A stretch of DNA of 64,000 bases from Pseudomonas sp. P5_109 (GCF_034009455.1 NZ_CP125380.1:2211001-2275000); one strand, 5' to 3'; shown: positions 36,014 to 47,446, numbered from the stretch's first letter. The notes: generated by a model from the sequence alone, not told the origin. Program-made: numbers and translations.

Positions 36014-36781
36014 ATGACCAGCACCGCCCAGCACACCCAGGTAGTCCAGAAGCAATTCGGTGAACAGGCTTCGGCCTACCTGAGCAGCGCCGTACACGCT
36101 CAAGGCACTGAATTCGCGCTGCTACAGGCTGAGGTGGCCGGGCAGGGCGAGGCACGGGTGCTGGACCTGGGCTGCGGCGCCGGTCACGTGAGTTTTCATG
36201 TGGCGCCGTTGGTCAAGGAAGTGGTGGCTTACGACCTGTCGCAGCAGATGCTCGATGTAGTGACCGCTGCTGCCGTCGACCGTGGCTTGAGCAACGTTTC
36301 CACGGTCAACGGTGCCGCCGAGCGCCTGCCGTTCGCCGATGGCGAGTTCGATTTCGTCTTCAGCCGCTATTCGGCGCACCATTGGAGCGATCTCGGCGTG
36401 GCGTTGCGGGAAGTGCGCCGGGTGTTGAAACCGGGCGGCGTGGCGGCATTCATCGATGTGTTGTCACCGGGTAGCCCGCTGTTCGACACTTACCTGCAAA
36501 GCGTCGAAGTGCTGCGCGATACCAGCCATGTGCGCGATTATTCCGCCGGCGAGTGGTTGCGCCAGGTCAGCGAGGCGGGGCTGCACACGCGCAGCACCAC
36601 CCGCCAGCGTTTGCGCCTGGAGTACACCAGTTGGGTCGAGCGCATGCGCACACCTGAAGTGATGCGCGCCGCGATCCGTGCGTTGCAGCAGTCGATGGGC
36701 AATGAAGTACGCGAATATTTTGAGATTGAAGCCGATGGCTCGTTCAGTACCGATGTACTGGTCCTGATGGCTGAACGATAA
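36014..36781 (+). CDS. class I SAM-dependent methyltransferase in the leu cluster
   Basis: The 255-residue protein begins at the ATG at 36014 after an AAAGGAAG ribosome site. It has the SAM-binding motif I VLDLGCGAGHVSFHVA, motif II acid in VVAYDLSQQMLDV, and FDFVFSRYSAHHWSD and LREVRRVLKPGG, the arrangement of the UbiE/BioC-like Methyltransf_11 group. The substrate is not evident. It sits between leuD and leuB; I recall a methyltransferase at this place in other pseudomonads, but leucine synthesis needs no methylation. Confidence 0.88.
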   Translation: MTSTAQHTQVVQKQFGEQASAYLSSAVHAQGTEFALLQAEVAGQGEARVLDLGCGAGHVSFHVAPLVKEVVAYDLSQQMLDVVTAAAVDRGLSNVSTVNGAAERLPFADGEFDFVFSRYSAHHWSDLGVALREVRRVLKPGGVAAFIDVLSPGSPLFDTYLQSVEVLRDTSHVRDYSAGEWLRQVSEAGLHTRSTTRQRLRLEYTSWVERMRTPEVMRAAIRALQQSMGNEVREYFEIEADGSFSTDVLVLMAER

Positions 36782-36846
36782 GCGCTGAGCGCTGGATTTT
36801 TTCCGGGAGCGCCCAAGCGCGCACCGACTGATGACATGAGGAAAGC

Positions 36847-37929
<1,083 letters not shown>

Positions 37930-37935
37930 TCTCTC

Positions 37936-37971
37936 GGGCCCGCTACCAAATTCAAGACAAGGTAGCGGCCC
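37936..37971 (+). promoter_or_regulatory. stem-loop between leuB and asd
   Basis: GGGCCCGCTACC and GGTAGCGGCCC pair with one bulged base around a loop of about 13 bases. No T run follows, so it is more likely an mRNA-stabilising or processing hairpin than a terminator. Confidence 0.5.
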
Positions 37972-37995
37972 ACATTTCAAGAAGGTGTAGTTGCG

Positions 37996-39108
37996 ATGAA
38001 ACGTGTAGGTCTGATCGGTTGGCGCGGCATGGTCGGTTCCGTGCTCATGCAGCGGATGCTGGAAGAGCAGGATTTCGATCTTATCGAGCCGGTGTTTTTC
38101 ACCACTTCCAATGTCGGTGGCCAAGGCCCGTCCGTGGGCAAGGACATTGCTCCGCTCAAGGACGCTTACAGCATTGAAGAGCTGAAAACCCTCGACGTGA
38201 TTCTGACCTGCCAGGGTGGCGACTACACCAGCGAAGTCTTCCCCAAGCTGCGCGAAGCCGGCTGGCAGGGTTACTGGATCGACGCCGCTTCCAGCCTGCG
38301 CATGCAGGATGACGCGGTCATCGTCCTGGATCCGGTCAACCGCAAGGTCATCGACCAGCAGCTGGACGCGGGCACCAAGAACTACATCGGCGGCAACTGC
38401 ACCGTCAGCCTGATGCTGATGGGCCTCGGTGGCCTGTTCGAAGCTGGCCTGGTGGAGTGGATGAGCGCCATGACGTATCAGGCGGCCTCCGGTGCCGGCG
38501 CGCAGAACATGCGTGAACTGATCAAGCAGATGGGCGCGACCCACGCCTCTGTCGCTGATCAACTGGCCGACCCGGCCAGCGCGATCCTCGACATCGACCG
38601 TCGTGTGGCCGAAGCCATGCGCAGCGACGCGTACCCGACTGAAAACTTCGGCGTACCACTGGCCGGCAGCCTGATCCCGTGGATCGACAAGGAACTGCCG
38701 AACGGCCAGAGCCGCGAAGAGTGGAAGGCCCAGGCCGAGACCAACAAGATCCTTGGTCGCTTCAAGAGCCCGATCCCGGTCGATGGCATCTGCGTGCGCA
38801 TCGGCGCCATGCGCTGCCACAGCCAGGCGCTGACCATCAAGTTGAACAAAGACGTGCCGATCGCTGATATTGAAGGGCTGATCAGCCAGCACAACCCTTG
38901 GGTCAAGCTGGTGCCGAACAGCCGCGAGACCAGCATTCAGGAACTGAGCCCGAACAAGGTCACCGGCACCCTGAACATCCCGGTTGGCCGTCTGCGCAAG
39001 CTGAACATGGGTTCGCAATTCGTCGGCGCGTTTACTGTCGGCGACCAATTGCTGTGGGGCGCGGCCGAACCGCTGCGTCGCATGCTGCGGATCCTGCTCG
39101 AGCGTTGA
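37996..39108 (+). CDS. asd: aspartate-semialdehyde dehydrogenase
   Basis: The 370-residue enzyme has the NADP-binding start [21 protein letters not shown], the nucleophile Cys135 in [26 protein letters not shown], and the catalytic His region [14 protein letters not shown]. It reduces aspartyl phosphate to the semialdehyde, the branch point for lysine/DAP, methionine and threonine. The sequence type is the Gram-negative E. coli-like form. A terminator follows at 39128. Confidence 0.97.
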   Translation: MKRVGLIGWRGMVGSVLMQRMLEEQDFDLIEPVFFTTSNVGGQGPSVGKDIAPLKDAYSIEELKTLDVILTCQGGDYTSEVFPKLREAGWQGYWIDAASSLRMQDDAVIVLDPVNRKVIDQQLDAGTKNYIGGNCTVSLMLMGLGGLFEAGLVEWMSAMTYQAASGAGAQNMRELIKQMGATHASVADQLADPASAILDIDRRVAEAMRSDAYPTENFGVPLAGSLIPWIDKELPNGQSREEWKAQAETNKILGRFKSPIPVDGICVRIGAMRCHSQALTIKLNKDVPIADIEGLISQHNPWVKLVPNSRETSIQELSPNKVTGTLNIPVGRLRKLNMGSQFVGAFTVGDQLLWGAAEPLRRMLRILLER

Positions 39109-39127
39109 TCGATTGATGCAATGAAAG

Positions 39128-39160
39128 AACCCGTGCCTTGAAAGAGGTGCGGGTTTTTTT
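39128..39160 (+). terminator. terminator after asd
   Basis: AACCCGTGCC and GGTGCGGGTT form a stem with two wobble pairs followed by a run of T residues. Confidence 0.85.
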
Positions 39161-39187
39161 ATGGGAGTTGTGTCGCCAGTCAGGTCG

Positions 39188-39258
39188 CCATCGCCAGCAA
39201 GCCGGCTCCTGCAATGATGAAATTACTCACACGTGTAGGAGCCGGCTTGCTGGCGAAG
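39188..39258. repeat. REPIN (TGTAGGAGCCGG type, inverted order)
   Basis: Arms CCATCGCCAGCAAGCCGGCT and GCCGGCTTGCTGGCGAAGG flank a core of about 20 bases between asd and the asd paralogue. Confidence 0.87.
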
Positions 39259-39355
39259 GCGATCTCATCGGCGCCGCATAACCCCCTGCAGAAATTGCCT
39301 GTGTGTCACTCACCCGGTAAAGTGCCGCTCCCCCCGTTTCGCCAGAGGTCAAACC

Positions 39356-40366
39356 ATGAGCCAGTCCATTGATATTGCCGTGATCGGCGCCACCGGTACT
39401 GTCGGCGAGACACTCGTGCAGATTCTCGAAGAGCGCGATTTCCCGATCGGCACCCTGCACCTGCTGGCCAGCAGCGAATCAGCCGGCAGTTCGGTGCCGT
39501 TTCGCGGCAAGAACGTACGGGTGCGGGAAGTCGATGAGTTCGACTTCAGCAAGGTGCAACTAGCATTCTTTGCCGCCGGCCCGGCGGTTTCCTTGAGTTT
39601 TGCTTCCCGCGCGACAGACGCTGGTTGCTCGGTGATCGATCTTTCCGGTGCCTTGTCGGCGGAAAAGGCGCCGCAGGTCGTGCCTGAGGCCAACGCCCAG
39701 GTGCTGGCCGGCTTGAAAAAGCCCTTTCAGGTCAGCAGTCCAAGCCCGTCGGCCACCGCGCTGGCGGTAGTGCTCGCGCCATTGATGGATTTGCTCGATC
39801 TGCAGCGCATCAGCCTGACCGCCAGCCTGGCGGTATCGGCCCAGGGCCGCGAAGCGGTGAGTGAGCTCGCCCGGCAAACTGCCGAGTTGCTGAATGTGAG
39901 GCCGCTGGAGCCGAAATTCTTTGACCGGCAGATGGCCTTCAACCTGCTGGCCCAGGTCGGCACGCCGGATGAGCAAGGTCATACCCTGCTGGAAAAACGC
40001 CTGGTGCGCGAACTGCGCCAGGTCATGGCGCGACCTTCGTTGAAGATTTCCGTCACCTGCATTCAAGCCCCGGTGTTTTTTGGCGATAGCTATAGCGTGA
40101 CCCTGCAGTCCGCGAGTGAAATCGACCTGGCGAAAATCAATGCGGCCCTGGAAGACGCACCCGGCATCGAGCTGGTGGAAGCTGGCGATTACCCGACGCC
40201 GGTGGGCGATGCGGTGGGGCAGGATGTGGTCTACGTCGGTCGGGTTCGCCATGGGATCGACGACCTGTCGGAACTTAATTTGTGGCTGACGTCAGATAAC
40301 GTACGCAAAGGCGCGGCGCTCAACGCTGTGCAGCTGGCCGAGTTGTTGATAAAAGACCTGCTGTAA
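39356..40366 (+). CDS. aspartate-semialdehyde dehydrogenase-like protein lacking the catalytic Cys (USG-1 type)
   Basis: The 336-residue protein has the ASADH fold start MSQSIDIAVIGATGTVGETL, the FFAAGPAVSLSFA block, VIDLSGALS, and a C-terminal dimer domain. Where real enzymes carry the nucleophile motif NCST/NCTV, this protein reads SSPSPSATALAVVLAPL, with no Cys. The usual catalytic His region is also changed (SVTCIQAPVFFGDSYSV). It is therefore probably not an active dehydrogenase and resembles the USG-1 group that lies near fimV and truA in other genomes. It lies between asd and fimV. Function is unknown. Confidence 0.85.
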   Translation: MSQSIDIAVIGATGTVGETLVQILEERDFPIGTLHLLASSESAGSSVPFRGKNVRVREVDEFDFSKVQLAFFAAGPAVSLSFASRATDAGCSVIDLSGALSAEKAPQVVPEANAQVLAGLKKPFQVSSPSPSATALAVVLAPLMDLLDLQRISLTASLAVSAQGREAVSELARQTAELLNVRPLEPKFFDRQMAFNLLAQVGTPDEQGHTLLEKRLVRELRQVMARPSLKISVTCIQAPVFFGDSYSVTLQSASEIDLAKINAALEDAPGIELVEAGDYPTPVGDAVGQDVVYVGRVRHGIDDLSELNLWLTSDNVRKGAALNAVQLAELLIKDLL

Positions 40367-40571
40367 AAGATACTTTGCAACAATTTGTCGAATGATTCCG
40401 GGCGAGCCTATGCTTGCCGCAGTGCCGAAGGCGAGCCGCTTTGCGGGGCTTTGCCGGGCATCAATGAAATGACCGCGCGCGACGACCCTCGCCGTTGCGC
40501 GCAATGCCTTACGGCAGCGGCTATCAATACCTTCTCGCTGGCCGAGGAATGTTCAAACTAAGGATGAGCTA

Positions 40572-43208
40572 ATGGTTCAAGTTCGCAAACTGGTGTTAGC
40601 AATAGCGGCCGCCTCGGCGCTGTCCTCCGGTATGGCGCATGCCCTCGGGCTCGGGGAGTTGACCCTGAAATCGACGCTCAACCAGCCGTTGGTGGCGGAA
40701 ATCGAGCTGCTCGATGTCAAGGATCTCACGGCTGCCGAACTGGTACCGAGCCTGGCTTCGCCGGAAGATTTCGCCAAGGCCGGTGTCGACCGCCAGGCGT
40801 TTCTCAATGACTTGACCTTCACCCCGGTGCTGAACGCCAGCGGCAAAAGCATCCTGCGCGTGACCTCCAGCAAGCCACTCTCCGAACCCATGGTGAAGTT
40901 CCTGGTTCAGGTCATGTGGCCCAATGGCCGTTTGCTGCGCGACTACAGTGTGCTGCTCGATCCATCGAAATTCTCCTCGCAAACCGCCGAGGCGGCCGCG
41001 CAGCCCGCACCGAATTCGACCGTCGCTGCGCCGGTTACCGGTGCGACCAAGCCGTCCCAGTACACCACCACGCCGCGCGATACCCTGTGGGAAATCGCCG
41101 CGAAGGCGCGTAATGGCGGTTCGATCCAGCAAACCATGCTCGCCATCCAGGCGCTGAACCCGGACGCCTTCATTGACGGCAACATCAACCGCCTGAAAAC
41201 CGGCCAGGTGTTGCGCATGCCGGACCAGGTGCAGAGCACCGGCCTGCCGCAACCGAAGGCCATTGCCGAAGTGGCCGCACAGAACAAGGCCTGGCGTCAG
41301 GGTCGCCGGTATGTGGCGAAACCCGGGGCAGGGCAGCAACAGCTCGACGCGACCAATCGCGCTCGTACCGATGCCGCTCCGACTCAAGCGACCAGCGACA
41401 AGCTGAGCCTGGTGTCTGCCGAATCCGGCAAGAACCGTGGCAAAGGGGTTGCCGGCGATGCCAAGGCCCTGAGCAACAAGCTGGCGGTGACCCAGGAGAG
41501 TCTCGATACCAGTCGTCGAGATAACGCTGAACTGAAAAGCCGCGTGGCCGATCTGCAAAGCCAGATGGACAAGCTGCAGCGCCTGATCGAACTGAAGAAC
41601 AATCAACTGGCCAAGTTGCAAACCGAGGGCGCAAATGGCGCACCAGCGGTTGCGGCAGCGCCAGCAATGTCGGCCGAGCTGACACCCAACCCGGCAACGC
41701 CTGCTCCGGCAGACGCTGCAGCGGTGGCGCCAGCGCCCGAGGCAACTCCGGCACCGGCCGAGAAACCCGTCGAGGCGACACCTGCGGCATCCGACGATCG
41801 GAAATTCAATGAGTTGCTGACCAATCCGGTACTGCTGGGCCTGGTGGGTGGCGGCGCGGTGATTCTGCTGCTCCTGCTGCTGTTGCTGGCGCGTCGTCGC
41901 AAGGCCCAGCAAGAAGCCGAGAAGCATCTGCGCATGGCGCGTGCCCTGGCTGAAGAGCAGCCGTTCTCGACGGATCTCGACCTGCCGGAAAGCAGTTTCG
42001 AAGGCCTGGAAGTCCCGGCACCGAGCGTGAAGCTGGCGACAGCACCGGCAATGGCACCAGCGCCAGCCCCCGCACCGGCGCCGGTCATTGCTCCGGTGGT
42101 GATGACCACGCCGATTGCCGCGCCATTGGTGGCGCCGGCTGCCGAGCGTTCCGACGACGTGCTGGGCCAGGCTCAGTCGCACATCGATGCCGGTCGTTTG
42201 AACCAGGCTGCCGCGTTGCTCGAAGACGGCGTCAAGCGAGAGCCGCAGCGCAGCGACTTGCGCCTGAAACTGATGGAAGTCTACGGCCAGCAAGGCGATC
42301 GCGATGCGTTCGTCGGTCAGGAGCGTAAGTTGGTGGCCAATGGCGACAACTACGCCCAGGTTGAAAAACTCAAGAGCCGCTTCCCGGCCATGGCGCTGGT
42401 GGCTGCTGGTGGCATCGCCGCAGCCGCCGCTGCTGCCGAGCTGGACGCGCAATACGTCAAGGATCTGCTGCTTGACGAGCCGCCAGCACCGGCGCCGGCA
42501 CCAGAACCAGCACCGTTCGAAGACGACCTCGACAGCGCCTTCGACCTGAGCCTGGATGATCTGGATGCGATTACGCCTGTGACGCCTGCGCCAGCACCTG
42601 AGCCCGAAGTGACAGCGCTGGCGGATCTGGACGAGTTCCCGCTGGATGACGATCTGAGTTTCGGCTCGGTGTTGCAGCAACAGACTGAAATCAAGGAAAA
42701 CCTCGACGATCTGTCGGACTTCGATCTGGATCTGGATCTTGGTGCAGAGCCGTCGCCGGCGATACTGGCTGAAGACGATTTCCTGCTGGATCTGGATGAG
42801 GGTGTGAAGGATTTTCCGGTCGCTGAAGCCCCGGCCGTTCCCGAGGTTGCGCTGGATGATCTGGAGTTGCCAGCCGATTTCGATTTGTCGCTGGCCGAGG
42901 AAATGCACACGCCGGATGTGTCGGACACGTTCGCGGCAGAGCTGGATGATGTCAACGCCGAGCTGGAAAGCTTGTCCAACAGCATCGGTGAGCCGACCTT
43001 TACCGAGGCTGACGCCGCCCTCGATGGCGATGATGGCTTCGACTTCCTCTCGGGGACTGACGAGGCCGCTACCAAGCTCGACCTGGCTCAGGCCTATATC
43101 GACATGGGCGACAGCGATGGTGCCCGCGACATCCTCAATGAGGTCGTGAGTGAAGGTAATGCCGAGCAGAAGAGCGAAGCCCGGGAAATGCTTTCGCGCC
43201 TGGGTTGA
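40572..43208 (+). CDS. fimV: FimV polar hub / pilus assembly protein
   Basis: The 878-residue protein has a signal peptide (about residues 1-25), the periplasmic FimV N-terminal domain (LGLGELTLKSTLNQPLVAEI), and a LysM peptidoglycan-binding domain (about 165-220, TTPRDTLWEIAAKARNGG). A coiled coil (about 300-355) and an Ala/Pro-rich linker precede one membrane helix at about 414-440 (LLGLVGGGAVILLLLLLLLA). The long acidic cytoplasmic tail ends in a TPR-like motif (KLDLAQAYIDMGDSDGARDIL). FimV anchors polar machinery and type IV pilus/twitching factors. A terminator follows. Confidence 0.96.
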   Translation: MVQVRKLVLAIAAASALSSGMAHALGLGELTLKSTLNQPLVAEIELLDVKDLTAAELVPSLASPEDFAKAGVDRQAFLNDLTFTPVLNASGKSILRVTSSKPLSEPMVKFLVQVMWPNGRLLRDYSVLLDPSKFSSQTAEAAAQPAPNSTVAAPVTGATKPSQYTTTPRDTLWEIAAKARNGGSIQQTMLAIQALNPDAFIDGNINRLKTGQVLRMPDQVQSTGLPQPKAIAEVAAQNKAWRQGRRYVAKPGAGQQQLDATNRARTDAAPTQATSDKLSLVSAESGKNRGKGVAGDAKALSNKLAVTQESLDTSRRDNAELKSRVADLQSQMDKLQRLIELKNNQLAKLQTEGANGAPAVAAAPAMSAELTPNPATPAPADAAAVAPAPEATPAPAEKPVEATPAASDDRKFNELLTNPVLLGLVGGGAVILLLLLLLLARRRKAQQEAEKHLRMARALAEEQPFSTDLDLPESSFEGLEVPAPSVKLATAPAMAPAPAPAPAPVIAPVVMTTPIAAPLVAPAAERSDDVLGQAQSHIDAGRLNQAAALLEDGVKREPQRSDLRLKLMEVYGQQGDRDAFVGQERKLVANGDNYAQVEKLKSRFPAMALVAAGGIAAAAAAAELDAQYVKDLLLDEPPAPAPAPEPAPFEDDLDSAFDLSLDDLDAITPVTPAPAPEPEVTALADLDEFPLDDDLSFGSVLQQQTEIKENLDDLSDFDLDLDLGAEPSPAILAEDDFLLDLDEGVKDFPVAEAPAVPEVALDDLELPADFDLSLAEEMHTPDVSDTFAAELDDVNAELESLSNSIGEPTFTEADAALDGDDGFDFLSGTDEAATKLDLAQAYIDMGDSDGARDILNEVVSEGNAEQKSEAREMLSRLG

Positions 43209-43224
43209 GTGATCGGTAGGTTGT

Positions 43225-43259
43225 AAAAAAAGCGGCAGCCCATTGAGGCTGCCGTTTTT
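43225..43259 (+). terminator. terminator after fimV
   Basis: AAAAAGCGGCAGCC and GGCTGCCGTTTTT form a strong stem around loop CATTGA, 17 bases past the stop codon. Confidence 0.92.
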
Positions 43260-43295
43260 GTTTGGCCGGTGATGCGTTGGTGTCTGCGAAATTGC

Positions 43296-43369
43296 TATCG
43301 CGGGCAAGCCCGCTCCTACAGGTTATGTGGGCGACATAAATCACTGTAGGAGCGGGCTCGCCCGCGATG
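43296..43369. repeat. REPIN (TGTAGGAGCGGGC type)
   Basis: Arms ATCGCGGGCAAGCCCGCTCC and GGAGCGGGCTCGCCCGCGAT are inverted around about 24 bases. The arms differ from the other two REP types in the window, so this is a third subtype. Confidence 0.87.
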
Positions 43370-43489
43370 AGGCCGGAACAGTCAATGGAGATCCCTCTGG
43401 CATCCCCGCCCGGCGGCCTTATAATGCCCGCCTTTGGTACATCAGCAGGCTGTCCCTCCTTGGCAAATATAGATAACCCGGCCGCCGAA

Positions 43490-44314
43490 ATGGCAGCCGA
43501 CGGCTTTTTCCGGATCGCGCTGGGCGTCGAATACAAAGGCTCGCGCTATCGCGGCTGGCAGCGCCAGGCGTCCGGGGTCCTCACCGTGCAGGAAACCCTC
43601 GAAAACGCCTTGTCCAAAGTCGCCGACTCACCCGTTTCGCTGATGTGCGCCGGGCGTACCGACGCCGGGGTGCATGCCTGCGGACAGGTGGTGCATTTCG
43701 ACACCCAGGTCGAGCGCTCGATGAAGGCCTGGACCATGGGCGCGAACATCAACTTGCCCCACGACGTCAGCGTCAGCTGGGCCAAAGTCATGCCAGGGCA
43801 TTTCCATGCGCGGTTCAAGGCCATTGCCCGGCGTTATCGCTACGTGATCTACAACGATCAGATCCGCCCGGCGCACCTGAACGAAGAAGTGACCTGGAAC
43901 CACCGTCCGCTGGACGTCGAGCGCATGGCCGAGGCCGCCCGGTATCTGCTCGGCACCCATGATTTCAGCGCATTCCGCGCCGGCCAGTGCCAGGCCAAGT
44001 CGCCGATCAAGGAACTGCACCACCTGCGCGTCACCCGCCACGGCAAGATGATCGTGCTGGATATTCGCGCCAGCGCTTTCCTGCATCACATGGTGCGCAA
44101 CATTGCCGGCGTGCTGATGACCATTGGCGCCGGTGAGCGTCCCGTGGAGTGGATGAAAGAGGTGCTGGAGAGCCGCATTCGCCGCACCGGTGGCGTGACG
44201 GCGCATCCGTTCGGTCTGTATCTGGTGCAGGTCGAGTACCGTGACGAGTTCGAATTGCCCGAGCGTTACATCGGTCCACACTTCCTGACCGGCTTCTCGG
44301 AACTTGGCGGCTGA
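43490..44314 (+). CDS. truA: tRNA pseudouridine(38-40) synthase TruA
   Basis: From the ATG at 43490 the product is 274 residues (usual about 270) beginning MAADGFFRIALGVEYKGSRY. It has the catalytic Asp in CAGRTDAGVHACGQVVHF, ARRYRYVIYN, GTHDFSAFRAGQCQ and the FLHHMVRNIAGVL motif. It makes pseudouridine at positions 38-40 of the anticodon arm. Starts upstream, as far as 43367, stay in frame but overlap a REPIN and lack conservation; the ribosome site of any choice is weak, so the start is uncertain. Confidence 0.94.
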   Translation: MAADGFFRIALGVEYKGSRYRGWQRQASGVLTVQETLENALSKVADSPVSLMCAGRTDAGVHACGQVVHFDTQVERSMKAWTMGANINLPHDVSVSWAKVMPGHFHARFKAIARRYRYVIYNDQIRPAHLNEEVTWNHRPLDVERMAEAARYLLGTHDFSAFRAGQCQAKSPIKELHHLRVTRHGKMIVLDIRASAFLHHMVRNIAGVLMTIGAGERPVEWMKEVLESRIRRTGGVTAHPFGLYLVQVEYRDEFELPERYIGPHFLTGFSELGG

Positions 44315-44377
44315 CGCCCTCGAATGCTTTTGTTACCATCCGGGACTTCCCCGGATTTGTCTTGGAGTTGTGTCGAC

Positions 44378-45004
44378 ATGTCAGCCGTTCGCAGCAAGAT
44401 CTGTGGGATTACCCGCATAGAAGATGCGTTGGCAGCCGTCGAGGCCGGGGCGGATGCCATCGGATTTGTGTTCTACGCCAAAAGCCCCCGTGCGGTGACG
44501 TTCCAGCAGGCGCGCTCGATCATCAAGGCGCTGCCGCCGTTCGTGACCACCGTGGGCCTGTTCGTCAACGCCAGCCGCTGCGAATTGGGTGAACTGCTCG
44601 ATGCGGTGCCCCTGGACCTGCTGCAATTTCACGGCGATGAAAGCGCGGCGGATTGTGAAAGTTGGCACCGCCCGTACATCAAGGCGCTGCGGGTCAAGGC
44701 GGGTGATGATATCGCCGCGGCCTGTGATGCCTATGCAAGTGCCAGCGGAATCTTGCTTGATACCTATGTCGAAGGCGTTCCAGGAGGAACCGGTGAGGCC
44801 TTTGACTGGTCATTGATACCGCAAGGCTTGAGCAAGCCGATCATTCTGGCCGGCGGTCTGACACCGGATAACGTCGCCGAAGCGGTTGCGCGCGTTCGGC
44901 CTTATGCCGTGGATGTCAGCGGCGGGGTAGAGGCGAGCAAGGGCATCAAGGATCACGCAAAGATTCAGGCATTTATCAAAGCGGTGCGCGGTAGCACCTG
45001 TTGA
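44378..45004 (+). CDS. trpF: phosphoribosylanthranilate isomerase
   Basis: The ATG at 44378 follows a TTGGAG site and gives 208 residues. Motifs of the TIM-barrel isomerase are intact: [15 protein letters not shown] with the catalytic Cys, [37 protein letters not shown] with the catalytic Asp, [10 protein letters not shown] and VDVSGGVE. It converts N-(5-phosphoribosyl)anthranilate to CdRP in tryptophan synthesis. It is separate from other trp genes, as usual in Pseudomonas, and lies upstream of accD. Confidence 0.96.
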   Translation: MSAVRSKICGITRIEDALAAVEAGADAIGFVFYAKSPRAVTFQQARSIIKALPPFVTTVGLFVNASRCELGELLDAVPLDLLQFHGDESAADCESWHRPYIKALRVKAGDDIAAACDAYASASGILLDTYVEGVPGGTGEAFDWSLIPQGLSKPIILAGGLTPDNVAEAVARVRPYAVDVSGGVEASKGIKDHAKIQAFIKAVRGSTC

Positions 45005-45221
45005 TGTGACGGCTGGCAGACTGCCGCCGTCCACTGCACTGTACAAAGCGGATGCACTGCACACTGCAGGCAGATCCGGGGGTTTGTGGTTGCACGCAGG
45101 TCATGTTTCGCGCTGACCGTGGCAGTCCATCGACCGTCGCCGCACACATGAATTTAGCGCTAGGGCATACACGGGGCTGCGAACCAGAGCGTTCGGGCCG
45201 CCGGTACTGGAGAAAGAAAGC

Positions 45222-46142
45222 ATGAGCAACTGGTTAGTAGACAAACTGATCCCTTCGATCATGCGTTCCGAGGTCAAGAAGAGCTCGGTGCCTGAAGGTC
45301 TTTGGCACAAATGCCCGTCTTGCGAGGCTGTGCTGTATCGTCCGGAGTTGGAAAAGACCCTGGACGTTTGCCCCAAGTGCAACCATCACATGCGTATCGG
45401 CGCTCGCGCCCGCATCGACATCTTCCTCGACGTTGAAGGCCGTACCGAACTGGGTGCAGACCTGGAGCCGGTCGACCGTCTGAAGTTCCGCGACGGCAAG
45501 AAGTACAAGGATCGCCTGACCGCTGCACAAAAGCAGACCGGTGAGAAAGACGCGCTGGTTTCCATGAGCGGTACTTTGCTGGGCATGCCGATCGTGGTGT
45601 CGGCGTTCGAATTCTCCTTCATGGGTGGTTCGATGGGCGCGATCGTCGGTGAGCGCTTTGTTCGCGCCGCCAACTACGCCCTGGAAAAACGTTGCCCGAT
45701 GGTCTGCTTCTCCGCCTCCGGTGGTGCGCGGATGCAGGAAGCGCTGATCTCCCTGATGCAGATGGCCAAGACTTCCGCGGTGCTGGCGCGCCTGCGTGAA
45801 GAGGGCATCCCGTTCATCTCCGTGCTGACCGACCCGGTCTACGGCGGCGTTTCCGCCAGTCTGGCGATGCTGGGCGACGTGATTGTCGGCGAGCCGAAGG
45901 CGTTGATCGGTTTTGCCGGTCCGCGTGTGATCGAGCAAACCGTGCGCGAAAAACTGCCGGAAGGCTTCCAGCGCAGCGAGTTCCTGCTGGAGCACGGTGC
46001 CATCGACCTGATCATCGACCGTCAGGAGCTGCGTCCGCGCCTGGGCAACCTGCTGGCGCAAATGATGGGTCTGCCGACGCCGAAGTTCGTGGCTGCACCC
46101 ATCGAGCCGATCGTGGTTCCACCGGTACCTGCCAGCCTATGA
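45222..46142 (+). CDS. accD: acetyl-CoA carboxylase carboxyltransferase subunit beta
   Basis: The 306-residue protein starts [20 protein letters not shown]. It has the four-Cys zinc ribbon (Cys31, Cys34, Cys50, Cys53) and the carboxyltransferase core with [27 protein letters not shown] and [20 protein letters not shown]. With AccA it transfers carboxyl from biotin to acetyl-CoA, the first step of fatty acid synthesis. The stop overlaps the folC start as ATGA. Confidence 0.97.
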   Translation: MSNWLVDKLIPSIMRSEVKKSSVPEGLWHKCPSCEAVLYRPELEKTLDVCPKCNHHMRIGARARIDIFLDVEGRTELGADLEPVDRLKFRDGKKYKDRLTAAQKQTGEKDALVSMSGTLLGMPIVVSAFEFSFMGGSMGAIVGERFVRAANYALEKRCPMVCFSASGGARMQEALISLMQMAKTSAVLARLREEGIPFISVLTDPVYGGVSASLAMLGDVIVGEPKALIGFAGPRVIEQTVREKLPEGFQRSEFLLEHGAIDLIIDRQELRPRLGNLLAQMMGLPTPKFVAAPIEPIVVPPVPASL

Positions 46143-47446
46143 TCCAACGTACCCTTGGCGAATGGCTCGCCTACCTTGAGCAGTTGCACCCTTCAGCCAT
46201 CGACATGGGGCTGGAGCGGTCGCAGCAGGTAGCGTCCCGCATGGGACTGGGCAAGCCGGCGCCTCGGGTGATCACGGTCACCGGGACCAACGGCAAGGGT
46301 TCCACCTGTGCGTTCGTGGCGTCCTTGCTGCGGGCCCAGGGCTTGAAAGTCGGGGTTTACAACTCCCCGCACCTGCTGCGTTACAACGAGCGGGTAACGG
46401 TCAATGGCGTCGAAGCCACGGATGCCGAGCTGTGCGAGGCCTTTGCCGCGGTAGAGGCCGGGCGCGGGGATACTTCCCTCACGTACTTCGAAATGGGCAC
46501 CCTGGCGGCATTCTGGCTGTTCCAGCGCTCGGGCCTCGATGCGGTGGTGCTGGAAGTCGGTCTGGGCGGTCGCCTGGATACGGTCAATGTGGTGGATGCC
46601 GACATGGCGCTGGTCACCAGTATTGGCGTCGACCATGCGGATTACCTGGGTGATACCCGAGAGTCCGTGGCTTTCGAGAAGGCCGGTATTTTCCGTCAGG
46701 GCGCTCCGGCGCTCTGCGGCGATCTGAATCCTCCACAACCCCTGCTGGACAAGGCGCGCGAGCTCAATTGCCCGTTTTTCCTGCGTGGGCGCGATTTTGA
46801 CCTTGGTGTGACTGATCACCACTGGCAGTGGCGCGGTGTCGATGCGCAAGGGCGTGTGGTCGAGTTGCGCGACCTGCCGCTGCTTGATCTGCCGATGGAA
46901 AACGCAGCGCTGGCGTTGCAGGCTTACCTGCTGCTCGGGCTGACTTGGGTGGATGCGCAGATTATCGAAGCGCTGCGGGCTACGAAGGTGGTCGGTCGCC
47001 TGGATCGTCGCGAGATCGAGTGGCAAGGCAAGCGTTTGAATTTATTGCTGGATGTGGGGCATAACCCACATGCGGCGGAGTACCTGGCCCGTCGCCTGGC
47101 CAGCCGCCCACCGGTCGGCAAGCGTCTGGCGGTGTTCGGACTGTTGGCGGACAAGGATCTGGATGGTGTTGTCGGCGAATTGAATGCTAGTGTCCAGCAC
47201 TGGGCTGTCGCACCACTGGATTCGCCTCGGGCGCGTCCGGTTACGGACCTGCACGATGTGTTGCAAGGTCTTGGTGCTTCGGTCACGTCATACGAAAGTG
47301 TGGCGGCTGCCCTGGAAGGGCAGTGCGCACAGGCTACGAGCGACGACGAAATCCTGTTGTTCGGATCATTTTATTGTGTCGCCGAGGCCCTTGAATGGCT
47401 GGCCCGGCGCTCCACGGAGGACGCGGCAAATGGCATTGCTGGATAA
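46139..47446 (+). CDS. folC: bifunctional folylpolyglutamate/dihydrofolate synthase
   Basis: The 435-residue Mur-ligase-like protein overlaps accD by 4 bases. It has the ATP loop [18 protein letters not shown], the [15 protein letters not shown] motif, [42 protein letters not shown] and the C-terminal [13 protein letters not shown]. It adds glutamate to dihydropteroate and to folates. The accD-folC order is conserved in gamma-proteobacteria. Confidence 0.96.
   Translation: MIQRTLGEWLAYLEQLHPSAIDMGLERSQQVASRMGLGKPAPRVITVTGTNGKGSTCAFVASLLRAQGLKVGVYNSPHLLRYNERVTVNGVEATDAELCEAFAAVEAGRGDTSLTYFEMGTLAAFWLFQRSGLDAVVLEVGLGGRLDTVNVVDADMALVTSIGVDHADYLGDTRESVAFEKAGIFRQGAPALCGDLNPPQPLLDKARELNCPFFLRGRDFDLGVTDHHWQWRGVDAQGRVVELRDLPLLDLPMENAALALQAYLLLGLTWVDAQIIEALRATKVVGRLDRREIEWQGKRLNLLLDVGHNPHAAEYLARRLASRPPVGKRLAVFGLLADKDLDGVVGELNASVQHWAVAPLDSPRARPVTDLHDVLQGLGASVTSYESVAAALEGQCAQATSDDEILLFGSFYCVAEALEWLARRSTEDAANGIAG

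Noticed and set aside
40596..43307. Long antisense frame across fimV
   Set aside because: Caused by the repetitive Ala/Pro/Asp codons of fimV; the product is a Cys/Arg/Gln-rich non-protein-like sequence.
45005..45221. Repeated TGCACTG words between trpF and accD as a structured element
   Set aside because: The repeats are short and do not form a convincing long stem; nothing beyond a promoter region can be supported.
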